Part shown: piece by piece, positions 1 through 8,947 of the stretch | Numbering within the stretch: position 1 is the stretch's first letter | Layout: the number at the start of each line of letters is the position of its first letter | Source: an uncultured Prevotellaceae bacterium | Lineage (GTDB): Bacteria > Bacteroidota > Bacteroidia > Bacteroidales > Bacteroidaceae | Assembly (NCBI GenBank): GCA_902775475.1 | Contig: CACYME010000003.1 | Coordinates: forward strand, 62,001-126,000 | DNA: 64,000 bases | Direction: 5' to 3' | Program-made: the position numbers and the translations under genes | Notes under the pieces: model-generated | What the model was told of the DNA's origin: nothing | Seen by the model: the letters and a program-made list of their open reading frames with translations, nothing else | The model's database searches: none

Positions 1-1
1 G

Positions 2-235
2 ACGGTGAACCGTGCACGCCGTGTGCAGCGCTTCCTCAGCCAGCCGTTTACCGTGGCTGAGCAGTTCACGGGTCTGCCAGGCATCATGGTCTCGGTGGAG
101 GACACCATCAAGGGCTTCAACGCCATCCTCGACGGCGAGGTGGACGACCTGCCCGAGCAGGCTTTCCTCAACGTGGGAACCATCGAAGACGCCAAGGAGA
201 AGGCTAAGAAACTGCTGGAGGCTGCTAAAGGATAA
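2..235 (+). CDS. atpD: ATP synthase F1 beta subunit, C-terminal fragment
   Basis: Only the last 77 codons are present; the reading frame is open from base 2 at the window edge, so the start lies upstream. The segment RFLSQPF followed by VAEQFTG is the conserved C-terminal helical region of the catalytic beta subunit, which contacts gamma in the F1 head. The catalytic P-loop is outside the window. The stop is 6 bp before atpC, as expected for the first pair of the Bacteroidota ATP synthase operon. Identification rests on this conserved segment plus the eight following atp-operon genes. Confidence 0.95.
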   Translation, partial: TVNRARRVQRFLSQPFTVAEQFTGLPGIMVSVEDTIKGFNAILDGEVDDLPEQAFLNVGTIEDAKEKAKKLLEAAKG

Positions 236-241
236 ACGCTT

Positions 242-478
242 ATGCTGAAACTGAAGATTGTTTCTCCAGAGAGAGTAGAGTTCATCGGTACGGTGGAGCA
301 CGTCAAGGTGCCTGGCATGCGTGGCGAGTTCGAGATACTCACCGACCATGCCCCTATCATCTCGTCGCTACAGAAGGGCACCGTTGAATACGATGGCCAG
401 CGGCTGGATGTGCTGGGCGGCTTTGTGGCTGTGCAGAAGAACGAGGTTTCTATCTGCGTCGAGATGGACGAGGATTGA
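242..478 (+). CDS. atpC: ATP synthase F1 epsilon subunit (short form)
   Basis: This 78-residue protein begins LKLKIVSPERVEF and contains the beta-sandwich core with GEFEILTDHAP, typical of epsilon. It couples gamma rotation to the c-ring. It is about 55 residues shorter than the E. coli subunit because the C-terminal helical hairpin is absent. That hairpin is the part that inhibits ATP hydrolysis in other bacteria, so ATPase inhibition by epsilon is probably lacking. Short forms are usual in Bacteroidota. The stop codon TGA shares a base with the next gene's ATG at 478. Confidence 0.95.
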   Translation: MLKLKIVSPERVEFIGTVEHVKVPGMRGEFEILTDHAPIISSLQKGTVEYDGQRLDVLGGFVAVQKNEVSICVEMDED

Positions 479-747
479 TGGTTCTCGAGATTCTGCTGTC
501 AGCGCTCTTCTTTATCCTGCTGGGAACGACCTATGTGAAGGGTTACGACGTGGTGAAACACCACTCACCCGACCATCTGGTCCACTTCTATCTCATCATG
601 GCAACGGTGCGTATGCTGCTCGTGGGAACGGTTGTAGCTCTCTACGTACTCTTTGCCGAAAACAGAGACGACGCCATTCGCTTCGCACTTATATTTATAA
701 TAATGTATATAGTGATGATGGTGACGACGCTCTGTCTGAGACATTAG
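478..747 (+). CDS. Small membrane protein of the ATP synthase operon
   Basis: An 89-residue protein with about three hydrophobic segments: residues 1-18, roughly 37-60 and 65-85. The ATG at 478 overlaps the atpC stop, implying translational coupling; an in-frame TTG at 475 is less likely. Its position between atpC and atpB is where a small hydrophobic gene commonly sits in Bacteroidota atp operons. By position it may play an AtpI/AtpZ-like role in c-ring assembly or membrane insertion, but I see no sequence signature proving this. The function is unknown. Confidence 0.7.
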   Translation: MVLEILLSALFFILLGTTYVKGYDVVKHHSPDHLVHFYLIMATVRMLLVGTVVALYVLFAENRDDAIRFALIFIIMYIVMMVTTLCLRH

Positions 748-791
748 AACAATGAAACTTGCTCTTGCAGCAATTATGTGAATTGTAGAAT

Positions 792-1871
792 ATGAATTGT
801 AAATTGAAACGACTGCTATGCCTGGCACTGCTGCTGCTGACGATGATTCCGGCAGCGAGGGCTGAGGACTTCTCGGCCAAGGAGGTGGTGCTGGAGCATA
901 TCAAGGACTCGCATGAGTGGCACATTACTGACTTGGGTGAGGGTAGGGACCCGCTGGTCATACCCTTGCCGGTCATCGTGAAGAGCTCCACCGGGTGGCA
1001 TGTCTTCTGTTCGTCGCGCTTTGAGCATCATGCCGATGCCAGTGGGCTGCGCCATGTGAAGGCCGATGCACCTGCCGATCTGCAGGGGCTGGCCATAGCC
1101 ACTGAGGGCGAGAACGCAGGCAAGATTGTGGAGAACGGCTCTCCCGTCCTCGACTTCTCCATCACAAAGACCGTGGCCGTGATGTTCATCAATGTCATCC
1201 TGCTGCTCTGCATCGTGCTCGGCTGTGCGCGCTGGTACAAGAAACGTAAGGCCAGCGATGCGGCACCGGGAGGCTTCGTGGGCTTCATCGAGATGCTGGT
1301 CATGTATGTGGTAGACGAGATTATCAAGCCTGGTGTGGGCAAGGGTTACGAGAAGTACACCCCCTACCTGCTCACCTGCTTCTTCTTCATCTTCACTTGC
1401 AATGTGATGGGCCTCATTCCCTTCCCACCGGGCAGTGGCAACGTGACGGGCAACATCGCCGTAACGTTCTTCCTCGCCCTCTGCACCTTCATCATCGTGC
1501 AGTTCTCGGGTAACAAGCACTACTGGAAGGACATCTTCTGGCCCGACGTACCTACGTGGCTGAAGTGCCCTGCACCCATCATCCCCATCATCGAGTTCGT
1601 GGGCATCTTCACGAAGCCCTTTGCGCTCATGATCCGACTCTTTGCCAACATGATGGCAGGCCATGCCATCGCCGTGGCCATCACGTGTATCATCTTCCTG
1701 GTTGCCTCGCAGGCCGTGGCCGTGCAGCTCTCGATGTCGGCACTCTCGGTGCTGATGAGCATCTTCATGATGTGTCTGGAGTGCCTGGTGTGCTTCATCC
1801 AGGCCATGGTGTTCACCATGCTCTCGGCCGTGTTCATCGGTCTGGCCCGTGTGGAGCCCGCTCATGAATAA
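792..1871 (+). CDS. atpB: ATP synthase Fo subunit a
   Basis: A 359-residue membrane protein forming the proton half-channels next to the c-ring. An N-terminal signal-like segment (residues 1-24, ending AARA) is followed by a periplasmic-type domain of about 100 residues and then the conserved helices. The essential arginine lies in LMIRLFANMMAGH at about residue 282. The long N-terminal extension makes it larger than the 271-residue E. coli protein and is usual in Bacteroidota. It is separated from atpE by an unusual spacer of octamer-like units. Confidence 0.96.
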   Translation: MNCKLKRLLCLALLLLTMIPAARAEDFSAKEVVLEHIKDSHEWHITDLGEGRDPLVIPLPVIVKSSTGWHVFCSSRFEHHADASGLRHVKADAPADLQGLAIATEGENAGKIVENGSPVLDFSITKTVAVMFINVILLLCIVLGCARWYKKRKASDAAPGGFVGFIEMLVMYVVDEIIKPGVGKGYEKYTPYLLTCFFFIFTCNVMGLIPFPPGSGNVTGNIAVTFFLALCTFIIVQFSGNKHYWKDIFWPDVPTWLKCPAPIIPIIEFVGIFTKPFALMIRLFANMMAGHAIAVAITCIIFLVASQAVAVQLSMSALSVLMSIFMMCLECLVCFIQAMVFTMLSAVFIGLARVEPAHE

Positions 1872-2002
1872 TGAAGAGTCGTAATATCGAAATAACGTTA
1901 TATCGTAATAACGAACATCGAAATAACGAACATCGTAAAAACGAAATACCGCGATAACGAAATAACAAAAATATCAACAAATTAAAAAAACATTTAAGCA
2001 TT
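1872..2002. repeat. Octamer-like repeat spacer between atpB and atpE
   Basis: The spacer is built of about eleven degenerate 7-8 bp units of the form CGWAATAA (for example CGTAATAT, CGAAATAA, CGTTATAT, CGTAATAA, CGAACAT), from about 1879 to 1972. A shorter run of the same unit lies between atpH and atpA (3392-3425). No ORF or promoter is evident. It is far more AT-rich than the flanking genes. Confidence 0.75.
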
Positions 2003-2239
2003 ATGATTACAACATTGTTAGCCGTAGAAGGCGTAGCTAAATTAGGTGCCGCAGTAGGCGCAGGTCTCGCAGCCATTGGTGCTGGTCTGGGTATTGGTAA
2101 GATTGGTGGTCAGGCCATGGACGCTATGGCTCGCCAGCCGGAGGTGATGAACAAGCTGTTCACCAACATGATTGTGGCTGCCGCCCTCATTGAGGGTGTT
2201 GCCCTGTTCGCAGCTGTGATTGCATTCCTCTGCATCTAA
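2003..2239 (+). CDS. atpE: ATP synthase Fo subunit c
   Basis: A 78-residue hairpin of two transmembrane helices joined by the polar loop ARQPE (about residues 43-47). The ion-binding carboxylate is Glu64 in AALIEGVALF. The residue after it is Gly rather than the Ser/Thr found in sodium-binding rings, which favours proton coupling; this is inference from known c-subunit motifs. The helix 1 Gly-rich pattern (GAGLAAIGAGLGIG) is typical of ring packing. Confidence 0.97.
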   Translation: MITTLLAVEGVAKLGAAVGAGLAAIGAGLGIGKIGGQAMDAMARQPEVMNKLFTNMIVAAALIEGVALFAAVIAFLCI

Positions 2240-2342
2240 TTGATTTGAGAATTAAGAATTGAGATTTGGGTTTTACCTCACAGACAATGCGCTGAAGGGT
2301 ATCTCAAAATCTCAAATCTCAAACCTCAAAAAACACAGCATT
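2240..2342. repeat. Inverted heptamer-repeat spacer before atpF
   Basis: Degenerate 7 bp units of the type TTGAGAT (about 2243-2270) are followed by the complementary units ATCTCAA (about 2300-2331), so the transcript can fold into a long imperfect hairpin between atpE and atpF. An ATG at 2259 in frame with atpF lies inside this repeat and is not accepted as the start. Confidence 0.7.
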
Positions 2343-2837
2343 ATGGATTTATTGATTCCGAGTACTGGCCTACTGTTCTGGATGTCTCTGACGTTCCTCG
2401 TAGTGCTGTTCATCCTGTGGAAGTTTGGCTTCCCCGTCATCACGAACATGGTGAAGGAGCGCAAGGCTTTCATTGATGACTCGCTGCGCAAGGCTCACGA
2501 GGCAAACGAGCGGCTGGCCAATATACAGAAAGAAGGTGAATCCATCCTGCAGGAGGCTCGTGAGAAGCAGGCTCAGATTCTGAAAGAGGCTGCCGAGACG
2601 CGTGAGGCTATCGTGACGAAGGCTAAGACCGATGCCCGTGTAGAGGGTGCCCGTCTGCTCAACGATGCCAAGGCCGAGATAGAGCAGGAAAAGAAGGCTG
2701 CCATTGCCGACATTCGCAAGCAGGTGGCCACCTTGAGCGTCGAGATTGCCGAGAAAGTGCTCCGACAGAGCCTGCAAGGCGACAAGGCGCAGATGGATCT
2801 CATCGACCGTATGCTGGATGATGTAAACAAGAAGTAA
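2343..2837 (+). CDS. atpF: ATP synthase Fo subunit b
   Basis: A 164-residue peripheral-stalk protein. Residues 1-30 contain one membrane helix (LLFWMSLTFLVVLFILWKFG) and the remainder is a charged coiled coil ending near the dimer and delta-contact region. The start at 2343 (MDLLIPSTG) was chosen because the longer frame from 2259 would translate the repeat spacer and place 28 atypical residues before the membrane helix. It lies 14 bp before atpH. Confidence 0.95.
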   Translation: MDLLIPSTGLLFWMSLTFLVVLFILWKFGFPVITNMVKERKAFIDDSLRKAHEANERLANIQKEGESILQEAREKQAQILKEAAETREAIVTKAKTDARVEGARLLNDAKAEIEQEKKAAIADIRKQVATLSVEIAEKVLRQSLQGDKAQMDLIDRMLDDVNKK

Positions 2838-2851
2838 CACCGCAAAGACTC

Positions 2852-3391
2852 ATGGATATAGGAATCATTTCGGTACGTTACGCCAGGGCGCTGCTGAAGA
2901 GTGCCACAGACGCCAGGCTCGACGAGCAGGTGTATCGAGAGATGCAGCTGCTGGCCAATAGCTATGTCGAGGTGCCTGAGCTGCGCCATACGATAGACAA
3001 CCCCATGCTGGCCAAAGAAAAGAAAGAGACGCTCCTGCTCACCGCTATAGGTGGCGAGCAGGCCTCGGCACTCTCGAAGGCCTTCGTGGCATTGGTGCTG
3101 AAAGAGGACCGCGAGAACATGATTCAGTTCATGGCTAACTCCTATGTTACGCTCTATCGTCAACAGAAGAACATCATCCGAGGAAAACTGACCACCGCTG
3201 TGGCCGTGACGCCCGCAACCGAGCAGAAAATGCGTCAGATGGTGGAAAGTAAAACTAAAGGAACCGTTGAGTTCGAGACTGAGGTGAACCCCGACATCAT
3301 CGGCGGCTTCATCCTCGAGTACGACACCTACCGCATGGATGGCAGCGTGAAGACCAAACTCAACAACATTCTCAACACATTGAAGAAATAA
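2852..3391 (+). CDS. atpH: ATP synthase F1 delta subunit
   Basis: A 179-residue protein of the OSCP/delta family that links the peripheral stalk to the top of the alpha3beta3 head. The N-terminal SVRYARALLKSA is the family signature. The C-terminal portion has the conserved GGFILEYDTYRMDGS segment. The length matches the family (about 177). It lies between atpF and atpA, with an octamer-type spacer following. Confidence 0.95.
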   Translation: MDIGIISVRYARALLKSATDARLDEQVYREMQLLANSYVEVPELRHTIDNPMLAKEKKETLLLTAIGGEQASALSKAFVALVLKEDRENMIQFMANSYVTLYRQQKNIIRGKLTTAVAVTPATEQKMRQMVESKTKGTVEFETEVNPDIIGGFILEYDTYRMDGSVKTKLNNILNTLKK

Positions 3392-3436
3392 CGTCATAAC
3401 GTTATACCGTAATAACGTAATAGCGAAATTTGAATT

Positions 3437-5020
3437 ATGTCAGATAAGATTAAACCAAGCGAAGTCAGTCAGGTGCTGCTCGACCAGCTGAAGGGCATCA
3501 GCGATGCTCAGCAGTTCGACGAGGTTGGCACCGTGCTCACCGTCAGCGATGGCGTGGCCCGTATCTATGGTCTGCGCAATGCCGAGGCCAACGAGCTGCT
3601 GGAGTTCGAGAACGGAACGATGGCCATCGTGATGAACCTCGAGGAGGACAACGTGGGCTGCGTGCTACTCGGTACGACGTCGGGCATCAAGGAGGGCATG
3701 GTGGTGAAACGCACGCGCCGCATCGCCAGCATCCGTGTGAACGACAACATGCTGGGCCGCGTCATCAACCCCCTTGGCCAGGCCATTGACGGTAAGGGCG
3801 ACATCGACCTGACGGGCGCTTTTGAAATGCCGCTCGACCGTAAGGCTCCGGGCGTCATCTATCGTCAGCCTGTGAAAGAGCCGCTGCAGACAGGACTGAA
3901 GGCTGTCGACTCGATGATTCCTATTGGCCGTGGACAGCGCGAGCTCATCATCGGCGACCGCCAGACGGGTAAGACCGCCATTGCCGTCGACACCATCATT
4001 AACCAGAAGAGTTTCTACGAGGCTGGTAAGCCCGTCTATTGCATCTATGTGGCCATCGGCCAGAAGGCATCTACCGTTGCCGCCCTGGTACAGAACCTCA
4101 AGGAGCACGGCGCCCTGCCTTATACCATTGTCGTGGCCGCCACGGCTGCCGACCCTGCAGCCATGCAGTACTACGCCCCCTTCGCCGGAGCCGCCATTGG
4201 TGAGTACTTCCGCGACCGTGGCTATGCCGCACTGGTGGTCTACGACGACCTCTCGAAGCAGGCAGTGGCCTATCGTGAGGTGTCGCTAATCCTGCGTCGC
4301 CCCTCTGGACGTGAGGCCTATCCTGGCGACGTGTTCTACCTCCACAGCCGTCTTCTGGAGCGTGCTGCTAAGATGAACGAGCAGCAGGAAGTGGCCGAAC
4401 AGATGAACGACCTGCCTGAGTGCATGAAGGGCCATGTCCGTGGTGGTGGCTCGCTCACCGCCCTGCCTATCATCGAGACGCAGGCAGGCGACGTGTCGGC
4501 TTATATCCCCACGAATGTCATCTCCATTACCGATGGTCAGATATTCCTTGAGAGCGACCTTTTCAACCAGGGCTTCCGCCCCGCCATCAATGTCGGTATC
4601 TCCGTGAGCCGTGTGGGTGGTTCTGCACAGATTAAGTCGATGAAGAAGGTGGCTGGTACGCTGAAGATTGACCAGGCACAGTATCGTGAGCTCGAGGCCT
4701 TCTCGAAGTTTTCCTCCGACATGGATGCCGTGACTGCCATGACCCTCGACCGCGGCCGCAAGAACAACCAGCTGCTCATCCAGCCTCAGTACAGCCCCAT
4801 GCCTGTTGGCGAGCAGGTGGCCATCCTCTACTGTGGCGTTCATGGCCTTATGCGCGACGTACCCATCGACAAGGTGCGCCAGTGTCAGGATCAGTTCCTC
4901 GACAAGCTGCGCTCCACCGCTCCCGAAGTCATCGAGACACTGGGCAGCGGTAAGATTGACGATGCTACTACGGGGAAGATTGAAGCCGTCATGGCCGACA
5001 TAGCAGCAACGTATAAATAA
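3437..5020 (+). CDS. atpA: ATP synthase F1 alpha subunit
   Basis: A 527-residue non-catalytic nucleotide-binding subunit. The P-loop GDRQTGKT lies near residues 172-180; the conserved [13 protein letters not shown] region is near residue 390. Length and N-terminal [11 protein letters not shown] fit the family. It follows atpH and precedes atpG, completing the alpha-gamma tail of this operon order. No frameshift or missing motif is seen. Confidence 0.98.
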   Translation: MSDKIKPSEVSQVLLDQLKGISDAQQFDEVGTVLTVSDGVARIYGLRNAEANELLEFENGTMAIVMNLEEDNVGCVLLGTTSGIKEGMVVKRTRRIASIRVNDNMLGRVINPLGQAIDGKGDIDLTGAFEMPLDRKAPGVIYRQPVKEPLQTGLKAVDSMIPIGRGQRELIIGDRQTGKTAIAVDTIINQKSFYEAGKPVYCIYVAIGQKASTVAALVQNLKEHGALPYTIVVAATAADPAAMQYYAPFAGAAIGEYFRDRGYAALVVYDDLSKQAVAYREVSLILRRPSGREAYPGDVFYLHSRLLERAAKMNEQQEVAEQMNDLPECMKGHVRGGGSLTALPIIETQAGDVSAYIPTNVISITDGQIFLESDLFNQGFRPAINVGISVSRVGGSAQIKSMKKVAGTLKIDQAQYRELEAFSKFSSDMDAVTAMTLDRGRKNNQLLIQPQYSPMPVGEQVAILYCGVHGLMRDVPIDKVRQCQDQFLDKLRSTAPEVIETLGSGKIDDATTGKIEAVMADIAATYK

Positions 5021-5062
5021 AGGAATTGAGCCTTAACGCTCAACTCTCAAATCTTAGGAATT

Positions 5063-6031
5063 ATGCCAAGTCTGAAAGAGATAAAAGGTCGTATCGCCTC
5101 GGTCAACTCGACGCGCAAGATTACCTCCGCCATGAAGATGGTGGCCTCGTCGAAGCTGCACCATGCCCAGGTGGCCATTCAGAACATGCTACCATACGAA
5201 ACCTTGCTGGAGCACATCCTGAAGAGCTTTCTTGCAGCCGAGGCAGAGGCGCAGACCATCTTCGACCAGGAACGGCCTGTGAAGCGTGTGGCGCTTGTGG
5301 TATTCTCGTCTAACTCCTCGCTCTGCGGAGGTTTCAATGCCAACGTCATCAAAATGATGATGAATGCCGTCAATGAGCTTACTCCTGAACTGGGAGCCGA
5401 GAACGTGGAAGTCTATCCCATAGGTCGCAAGGTGGCCGAGAAAGCCGAGAAGCTGGGCTACAACGTGAAGTGTAGTCTTGCCGACCTCATCGACCACCCC
5501 AATGTGAAGCAGTGCATCGACCTTGCTATGGAGCTGGGTAAGCGTTTTGCCAAGGGCGAGCTTGACCGTGTGGAGCTCATCTACCACCATTTCAAGAGCG
5601 CCGGTTCGCAAATACTCACACACAAGACGTTCCTGCCCATTGACATCGAGACCGAGCTGGAGCGCGACCATGAACGCGACCTCACGACGAACGTGGTCAC
5701 CAAGAAGGCCCAGGACTACCTGAAGCGCAACCGCCGCCAGCGTGAGCGTAAGGAAGACGAGACGAAGCCGCTGAACGATAACTTCATCGTAGAGCCCGAC
5801 ATGGACACAGTCCTATCGCAGCTCATCCCGAAGCTGGCTCACCTGATGCTCTACACTGCCCTGCTCGACAGCGTGGCCTCGGAGCATGCCGCCCGCATGG
5901 TGGCCATGCAGACCGCCACCGATAACGCCGACGAGTTGTTGCGTCAGCTGAACCTGCAGTACAACAAGAGCCGCCAGCAGGCCATCACCAGCGAGCTGCT
6001 CGACATCGTAGGTGGTTCAGTGAACAATTAA
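5063..6031 (+). CDS. atpG: ATP synthase F1 gamma subunit
   Basis: A 322-residue rotor shaft. The N-terminal helix has the conserved RIASVNSTRKITSAMKMV and the C-terminal helix has SRQQAITSELLDIVGG. It is about 35 residues longer than the E. coli protein because of a charged insertion near residues 210-240 (YLKRNRRQRERKEDETKP). That insertion is common in Bacteroidota but its role is unclear. It is the last gene of the operon, with a terminator hairpin 30 bp downstream. Confidence 0.97.
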   Translation: MPSLKEIKGRIASVNSTRKITSAMKMVASSKLHHAQVAIQNMLPYETLLEHILKSFLAAEAEAQTIFDQERPVKRVALVVFSSNSSLCGGFNANVIKMMMNAVNELTPELGAENVEVYPIGRKVAEKAEKLGYNVKCSLADLIDHPNVKQCIDLAMELGKRFAKGELDRVELIYHHFKSAGSQILTHKTFLPIDIETELERDHERDLTTNVVTKKAQDYLKRNRRQRERKEDETKPLNDNFIVEPDMDTVLSQLIPKLAHLMLYTALLDSVASEHAARMVAMQTATDNADELLRQLNLQYNKSRQQAITSELLDIVGGSVNN

Positions 6032-6060
6032 TCCTGTCCCATCTGTAACTAAAAATGATA

Positions 6061-6096
6061 AGACTCGGAGTTTTGCTTACTCCGGGTCTTTTTCTT
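6061..6096 (+). terminator. Terminator of the ATP synthase operon
   Basis: A ten-base-pair stem AGACTCGGAG / CTCCGGGTCT with one G-T wobble and a 9-nt loop is followed by a T-rich tract. It lies 30 bp after the atpG stop. Confidence 0.85.
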
Positions 6097-6200
6097 GTGT
6101 TGGCGTGACTCCGCAAATCGACGAGTGAAGGCGTGGTGGAAAAATGGCGTTACCTTTTCCATAAATGTATTCATTGCTGCTCGAAAAATGTAGTGATTTT

Positions 6201-6232
6201 CTTGTGCCGTTCTCTTTTTTTTATTAATTTTG
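6201..6232 (+). promoter_or_regulatory. Bacteroidota-type promoter for the DUF1015 operon
   Basis: CTTG (6201-6204), 20-nt spacer, TAATTTTG (6225-6232), matching the -33 and -7 consensus. The start codon is 40 bp downstream. Confidence 0.7.
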
Positions 6233-6272
6233 CCGTGAAATAGCAAATACAACAATAAACGATAGGAAGAAC

Positions 6273-7520
6273 ATGGCAACAGTAAAACCTTTCCGTGGCG
6301 TCAGGCCACCCCGTGAGTTGGTAGAACGAGTGGAGAGCCGCCCCTATGACGTGCTCGACAGTGAAGAGGCCCGCGCCGAGGCCGGCGAAAACGAAATGAG
6401 CCTCTATCATATCATCAAACCCGAGATTGACTTCCCTGTAGGTACCAGCGAGTACGACCCTCGTGTCTATGAGCGCGCTGCCGAGAACTTCAGGAAATTC
6501 CAGGAGAAGGGCTGGCTGGTACAGGATGCCGATGACCACTACTATATCTATGCGCAGACCATGCAGGGCAAGACGCAGTATGGTCTGGTGGTTGGCGCAC
6601 TGGTCGACGACTACATGCAGGGGCGCATCAAGAAGCACGAGCTGACGCGCCGCGACAAGGAGGAGGACCGTATGAAGCACGTGCGGGTGAACAACGCCAA
6701 CATCGAGCCGGTGTTCTTCGCCTATCCTGACAACGAGGCACTCAATGGACTGCTGATGCGCTATGCACAGACGAAGCCTGAGTATGACTTCGTGGCGCCC
6801 ATTGACGGCTTCCGCCATCAGTTCTGGGTGATTAGCGACAAGGAGGACATGCAGCTCATCACCGACGAGTTTGCCAAGATGCCCTCGCTCTACATCGCTG
6901 ACGGCCACCACCGCTCTGCTGCTGCTGCCCTGGTGGGTGCAGAAAAACAACATCAGAACCCGAACCACACCGGCACCGAGGAGTATAATTACTTCATGGC
7001 TGTGTGCTTCCAGGCCTCGCAGCTTACCATCCTCGACTACAACCGCGTGGTGAAGGACCTCAACGGCCTCTCGTCAGAGCAGTTCCTCGACGCACTGCGG
7101 AAGAACTTCAGCGTGGAGCTCATGGGCACAGAAATCTATAAGCCTCAGCAGTTGCACGAGTTCTCGCTCTATTTGGACGGGCAGTGGTTCAAGCTGACGG
7201 CCAAGGACGGTACCTTCGATGCCAACGACCCTATTGGCGTGCTTGATGTGGACATCTCCAGCCGACTGATTCTCGACGAGATTCTTAACATTGGCGACCT
7301 GCGTTCCTCGAAGCGCATCGACTTCGTGGGTGGTCTGCGTGGCCTTGGCGAGCTGAAGCGACGGGTTGACAGCGGAGAGATGCGCATGGCGCTGGCCCTC
7401 TATCCTGTGAGCATGCAGCAGATTATCGACATTGCCGACAGCGGTAAGATTATGCCGCCGAAGGCTACATGGTTCGAGCCGAAGTTGCGTTCGGGCCTGG
7501 TCATCCATAAACTTGACTGA
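6273..7520 (+). CDS. DUF1015 family protein
   Basis: This 415-residue soluble protein fits DUF1015 in length and in the motifs VRPP near the N-terminus, SLYHIIKPE, and IADGHHRSAAA near residue 208. The DGHHR motif resembles the active-site region of ParB/SerK-like nucleotide-dependent kinases, and DUF1015 genes are often found near serine-biosynthesis genes in other Bacteroidota. A free-serine kinase role is therefore a hypothesis only; no ser genes are in this window. Its TGA stop overlaps the ATG of the YigZ-type gene, indicating translational coupling. Confidence 0.85.
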   Translation: MATVKPFRGVRPPRELVERVESRPYDVLDSEEARAEAGENEMSLYHIIKPEIDFPVGTSEYDPRVYERAAENFRKFQEKGWLVQDADDHYYIYAQTMQGKTQYGLVVGALVDDYMQGRIKKHELTRRDKEEDRMKHVRVNNANIEPVFFAYPDNEALNGLLMRYAQTKPEYDFVAPIDGFRHQFWVISDKEDMQLITDEFAKMPSLYIADGHHRSAAAALVGAEKQHQNPNHTGTEEYNYFMAVCFQASQLTILDYNRVVKDLNGLSSEQFLDALRKNFSVELMGTEIYKPQQLHEFSLYLDGQWFKLTAKDGTFDANDPIGVLDVDISSRLILDEILNIGDLRSSKRIDFVGGLRGLGELKRRVDSGEMRMALALYPVSMQQIIDIADSGKIMPPKATWFEPKLRSGLVIHKLD

Positions 7521-8107
7521 TGGAAGACTCTTACCAGACTGTCAGCACTATCGGCGAGGGCTACTATACCGAGAAGCGGAGTAAGTTCCTGGCATGGGCA
7601 CACCATGTGGAGACCGTCGACGAGGTGAAGGCACTGCTCGACGGCTACCGCAAGAAATATTACGATGCCCGCCATGTGTGCTACGCCTACATGCTGGGTG
7701 CCGCTCGTGCCGACTTCCGTGCCAACGACGACGGTGAGCCATCGTCGACGGCAGGCAAGCCCATCCTTGGGCAGATTAACTCGGCAGAGCTGACCGACGT
7801 GCTGGTGGTCGTGGTGCGCTATTATGGCGGGGTGAACCTGGGAACGAGCGGGCTCATCGTGGCCTACCGTGAGGCGTCCGCGCTGGCCATTGCCGATGCC
7901 CAGAAGGAGACCCGTCTGGTGGAAGAGGTGGTCAGCTACGACTTTCCTTACCCCATGATGAACAGCGTGATGCGCGTGGTGAAGGACATGCAGCCACGCA
8001 TCGTCAGCCAGACCTACGACAACACTTGCCAGATTCGTCTGGCCATCCGTCGTTCGCTGGCCGGGCAGCTGCGCCAGCGGCTCGAGAAGCTGAGCTTTGA
8101 AAACTAA
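7520..8107 (+). CDS. yigZ: YigZ/IMPACT family protein
   Basis: A 195-residue protein of the UPF0029/IMPACT family. The signature segment DFRANDDGEPSSTAGKPIL lies near residues 70-88, followed by VRYYGGVNLGTSGL. Relatives act in translation-associated regulation (eukaryotic IMPACT) or have unknown bacterial roles. The ATG shares its first base with the stop of the DUF1015 gene, so both are made from one message. Confidence 0.9.
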   Translation: MEDSYQTVSTIGEGYYTEKRSKFLAWAHHVETVDEVKALLDGYRKKYYDARHVCYAYMLGAARADFRANDDGEPSSTAGKPILGQINSAELTDVLVVVVRYYGGVNLGTSGLIVAYREASALAIADAQKETRLVEEVVSYDFPYPMMNSVMRVVKDMQPRIVSQTYDNTCQIRLAIRRSLAGQLRQRLEKLSFEN

Positions 8108-8134
8108 TATACTTAATCTAAAATCATCATCAAC

Positions 8135-8944
8135 ATGAGAAAAATCAAATTCTTACTCGTATCGCTGGTGGCTGCCATCCTCGTGGGATGTGGCACCACG
8201 TCGACCGTGCCCATCACGGGGCGCAAGCAGACGCTGATGGTCTCCGATGGCGAAGTGCTCTCGCTGGCCTCTCAGCAGTATCAACAGTTTATGGCCTCGG
8301 CCAAGAAGTCGACCAACGCCTCCAACACCGCCATGGTGCAGCGCGTGGGACAGAGACTGGCCAACGCCGTGACGCAGTATCTCACCGCCAATGGCCTTGC
8401 CAGCGAGGCACAGAACTTCGCATGGGAGTTCAACCTCGTGCAGGACAAGCAGGTGAACGCCTGGTGCATGCCCGGCGGAAAGATTGTCGTCTACGAAGGC
8501 ATCCTGCCTGTCACGCAGAACGAGGCATCGCTGGCCATCGTGCTGGGACACGAGATTGCCCACGCCGTGGCCAAGCACTCGGCTGAGCAGCTGAGCAACC
8601 AGATGAAACAGCAGTATGGCGCCCAGTTGGGTACCGCCGTGCTGGGTGCGCTCGGCATGGGCCAGAACACGCAGAGCATCGTGCAGGCCATAGCAGCACA
8701 GGGCTTCAGCTTTGCCAACCTGAAGTATTCGCGCGACCATGAGAACGAGGCCGACCACATCGGCCTGATCATCGCCGCCATGGCTGGCTACGACCCGCAG
8801 GTGGCCACCAGCTTCTGGCAGCGCATGGCCAGCAGCTCTACCAACCAGACGGCAGAGTTCCTGAGCGACCACCCGTCGGATGCCACGCGCATCAAGAACA
8901 TCCAGAAATGGATGCCCGAGGCGCTGAAGTACTATAAGAAGTAA
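8135..8944 (+). CDS. M48 family metalloprotease lipoprotein
   Basis: A 269-residue protein with a lipoprotein signal: a hydrophobic stretch followed by LVGCGTTS, with Cys at about residue 19. Zinc-binding HEIAH is at about residues 145-149 and the third ligand is in ENEADHIG near residue 205. This matches periplasmic LoiP/YggG-type M48 peptidases involved in envelope protein quality control. It probably continues the DUF1015-yigZ transcript, 27 bp downstream. It converges with aat, with only 3 bp between the two stop codons. Confidence 0.92.
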   Translation: MRKIKFLLVSLVAAILVGCGTTSTVPITGRKQTLMVSDGEVLSLASQQYQQFMASAKKSTNASNTAMVQRVGQRLANAVTQYLTANGLASEAQNFAWEFNLVQDKQVNAWCMPGGKIVVYEGILPVTQNEASLAIVLGHEIAHAVAKHSAEQLSNQMKQQYGAQLGTAVLGALGMGQNTQSIVQAIAAQGFSFANLKYSRDHENEADHIGLIIAAMAGYDPQVATSFWQRMASSSTNQTAEFLSDHPSDATRIKNIQKWMPEALKYYKK

Positions 8945-8947
8945 GCC

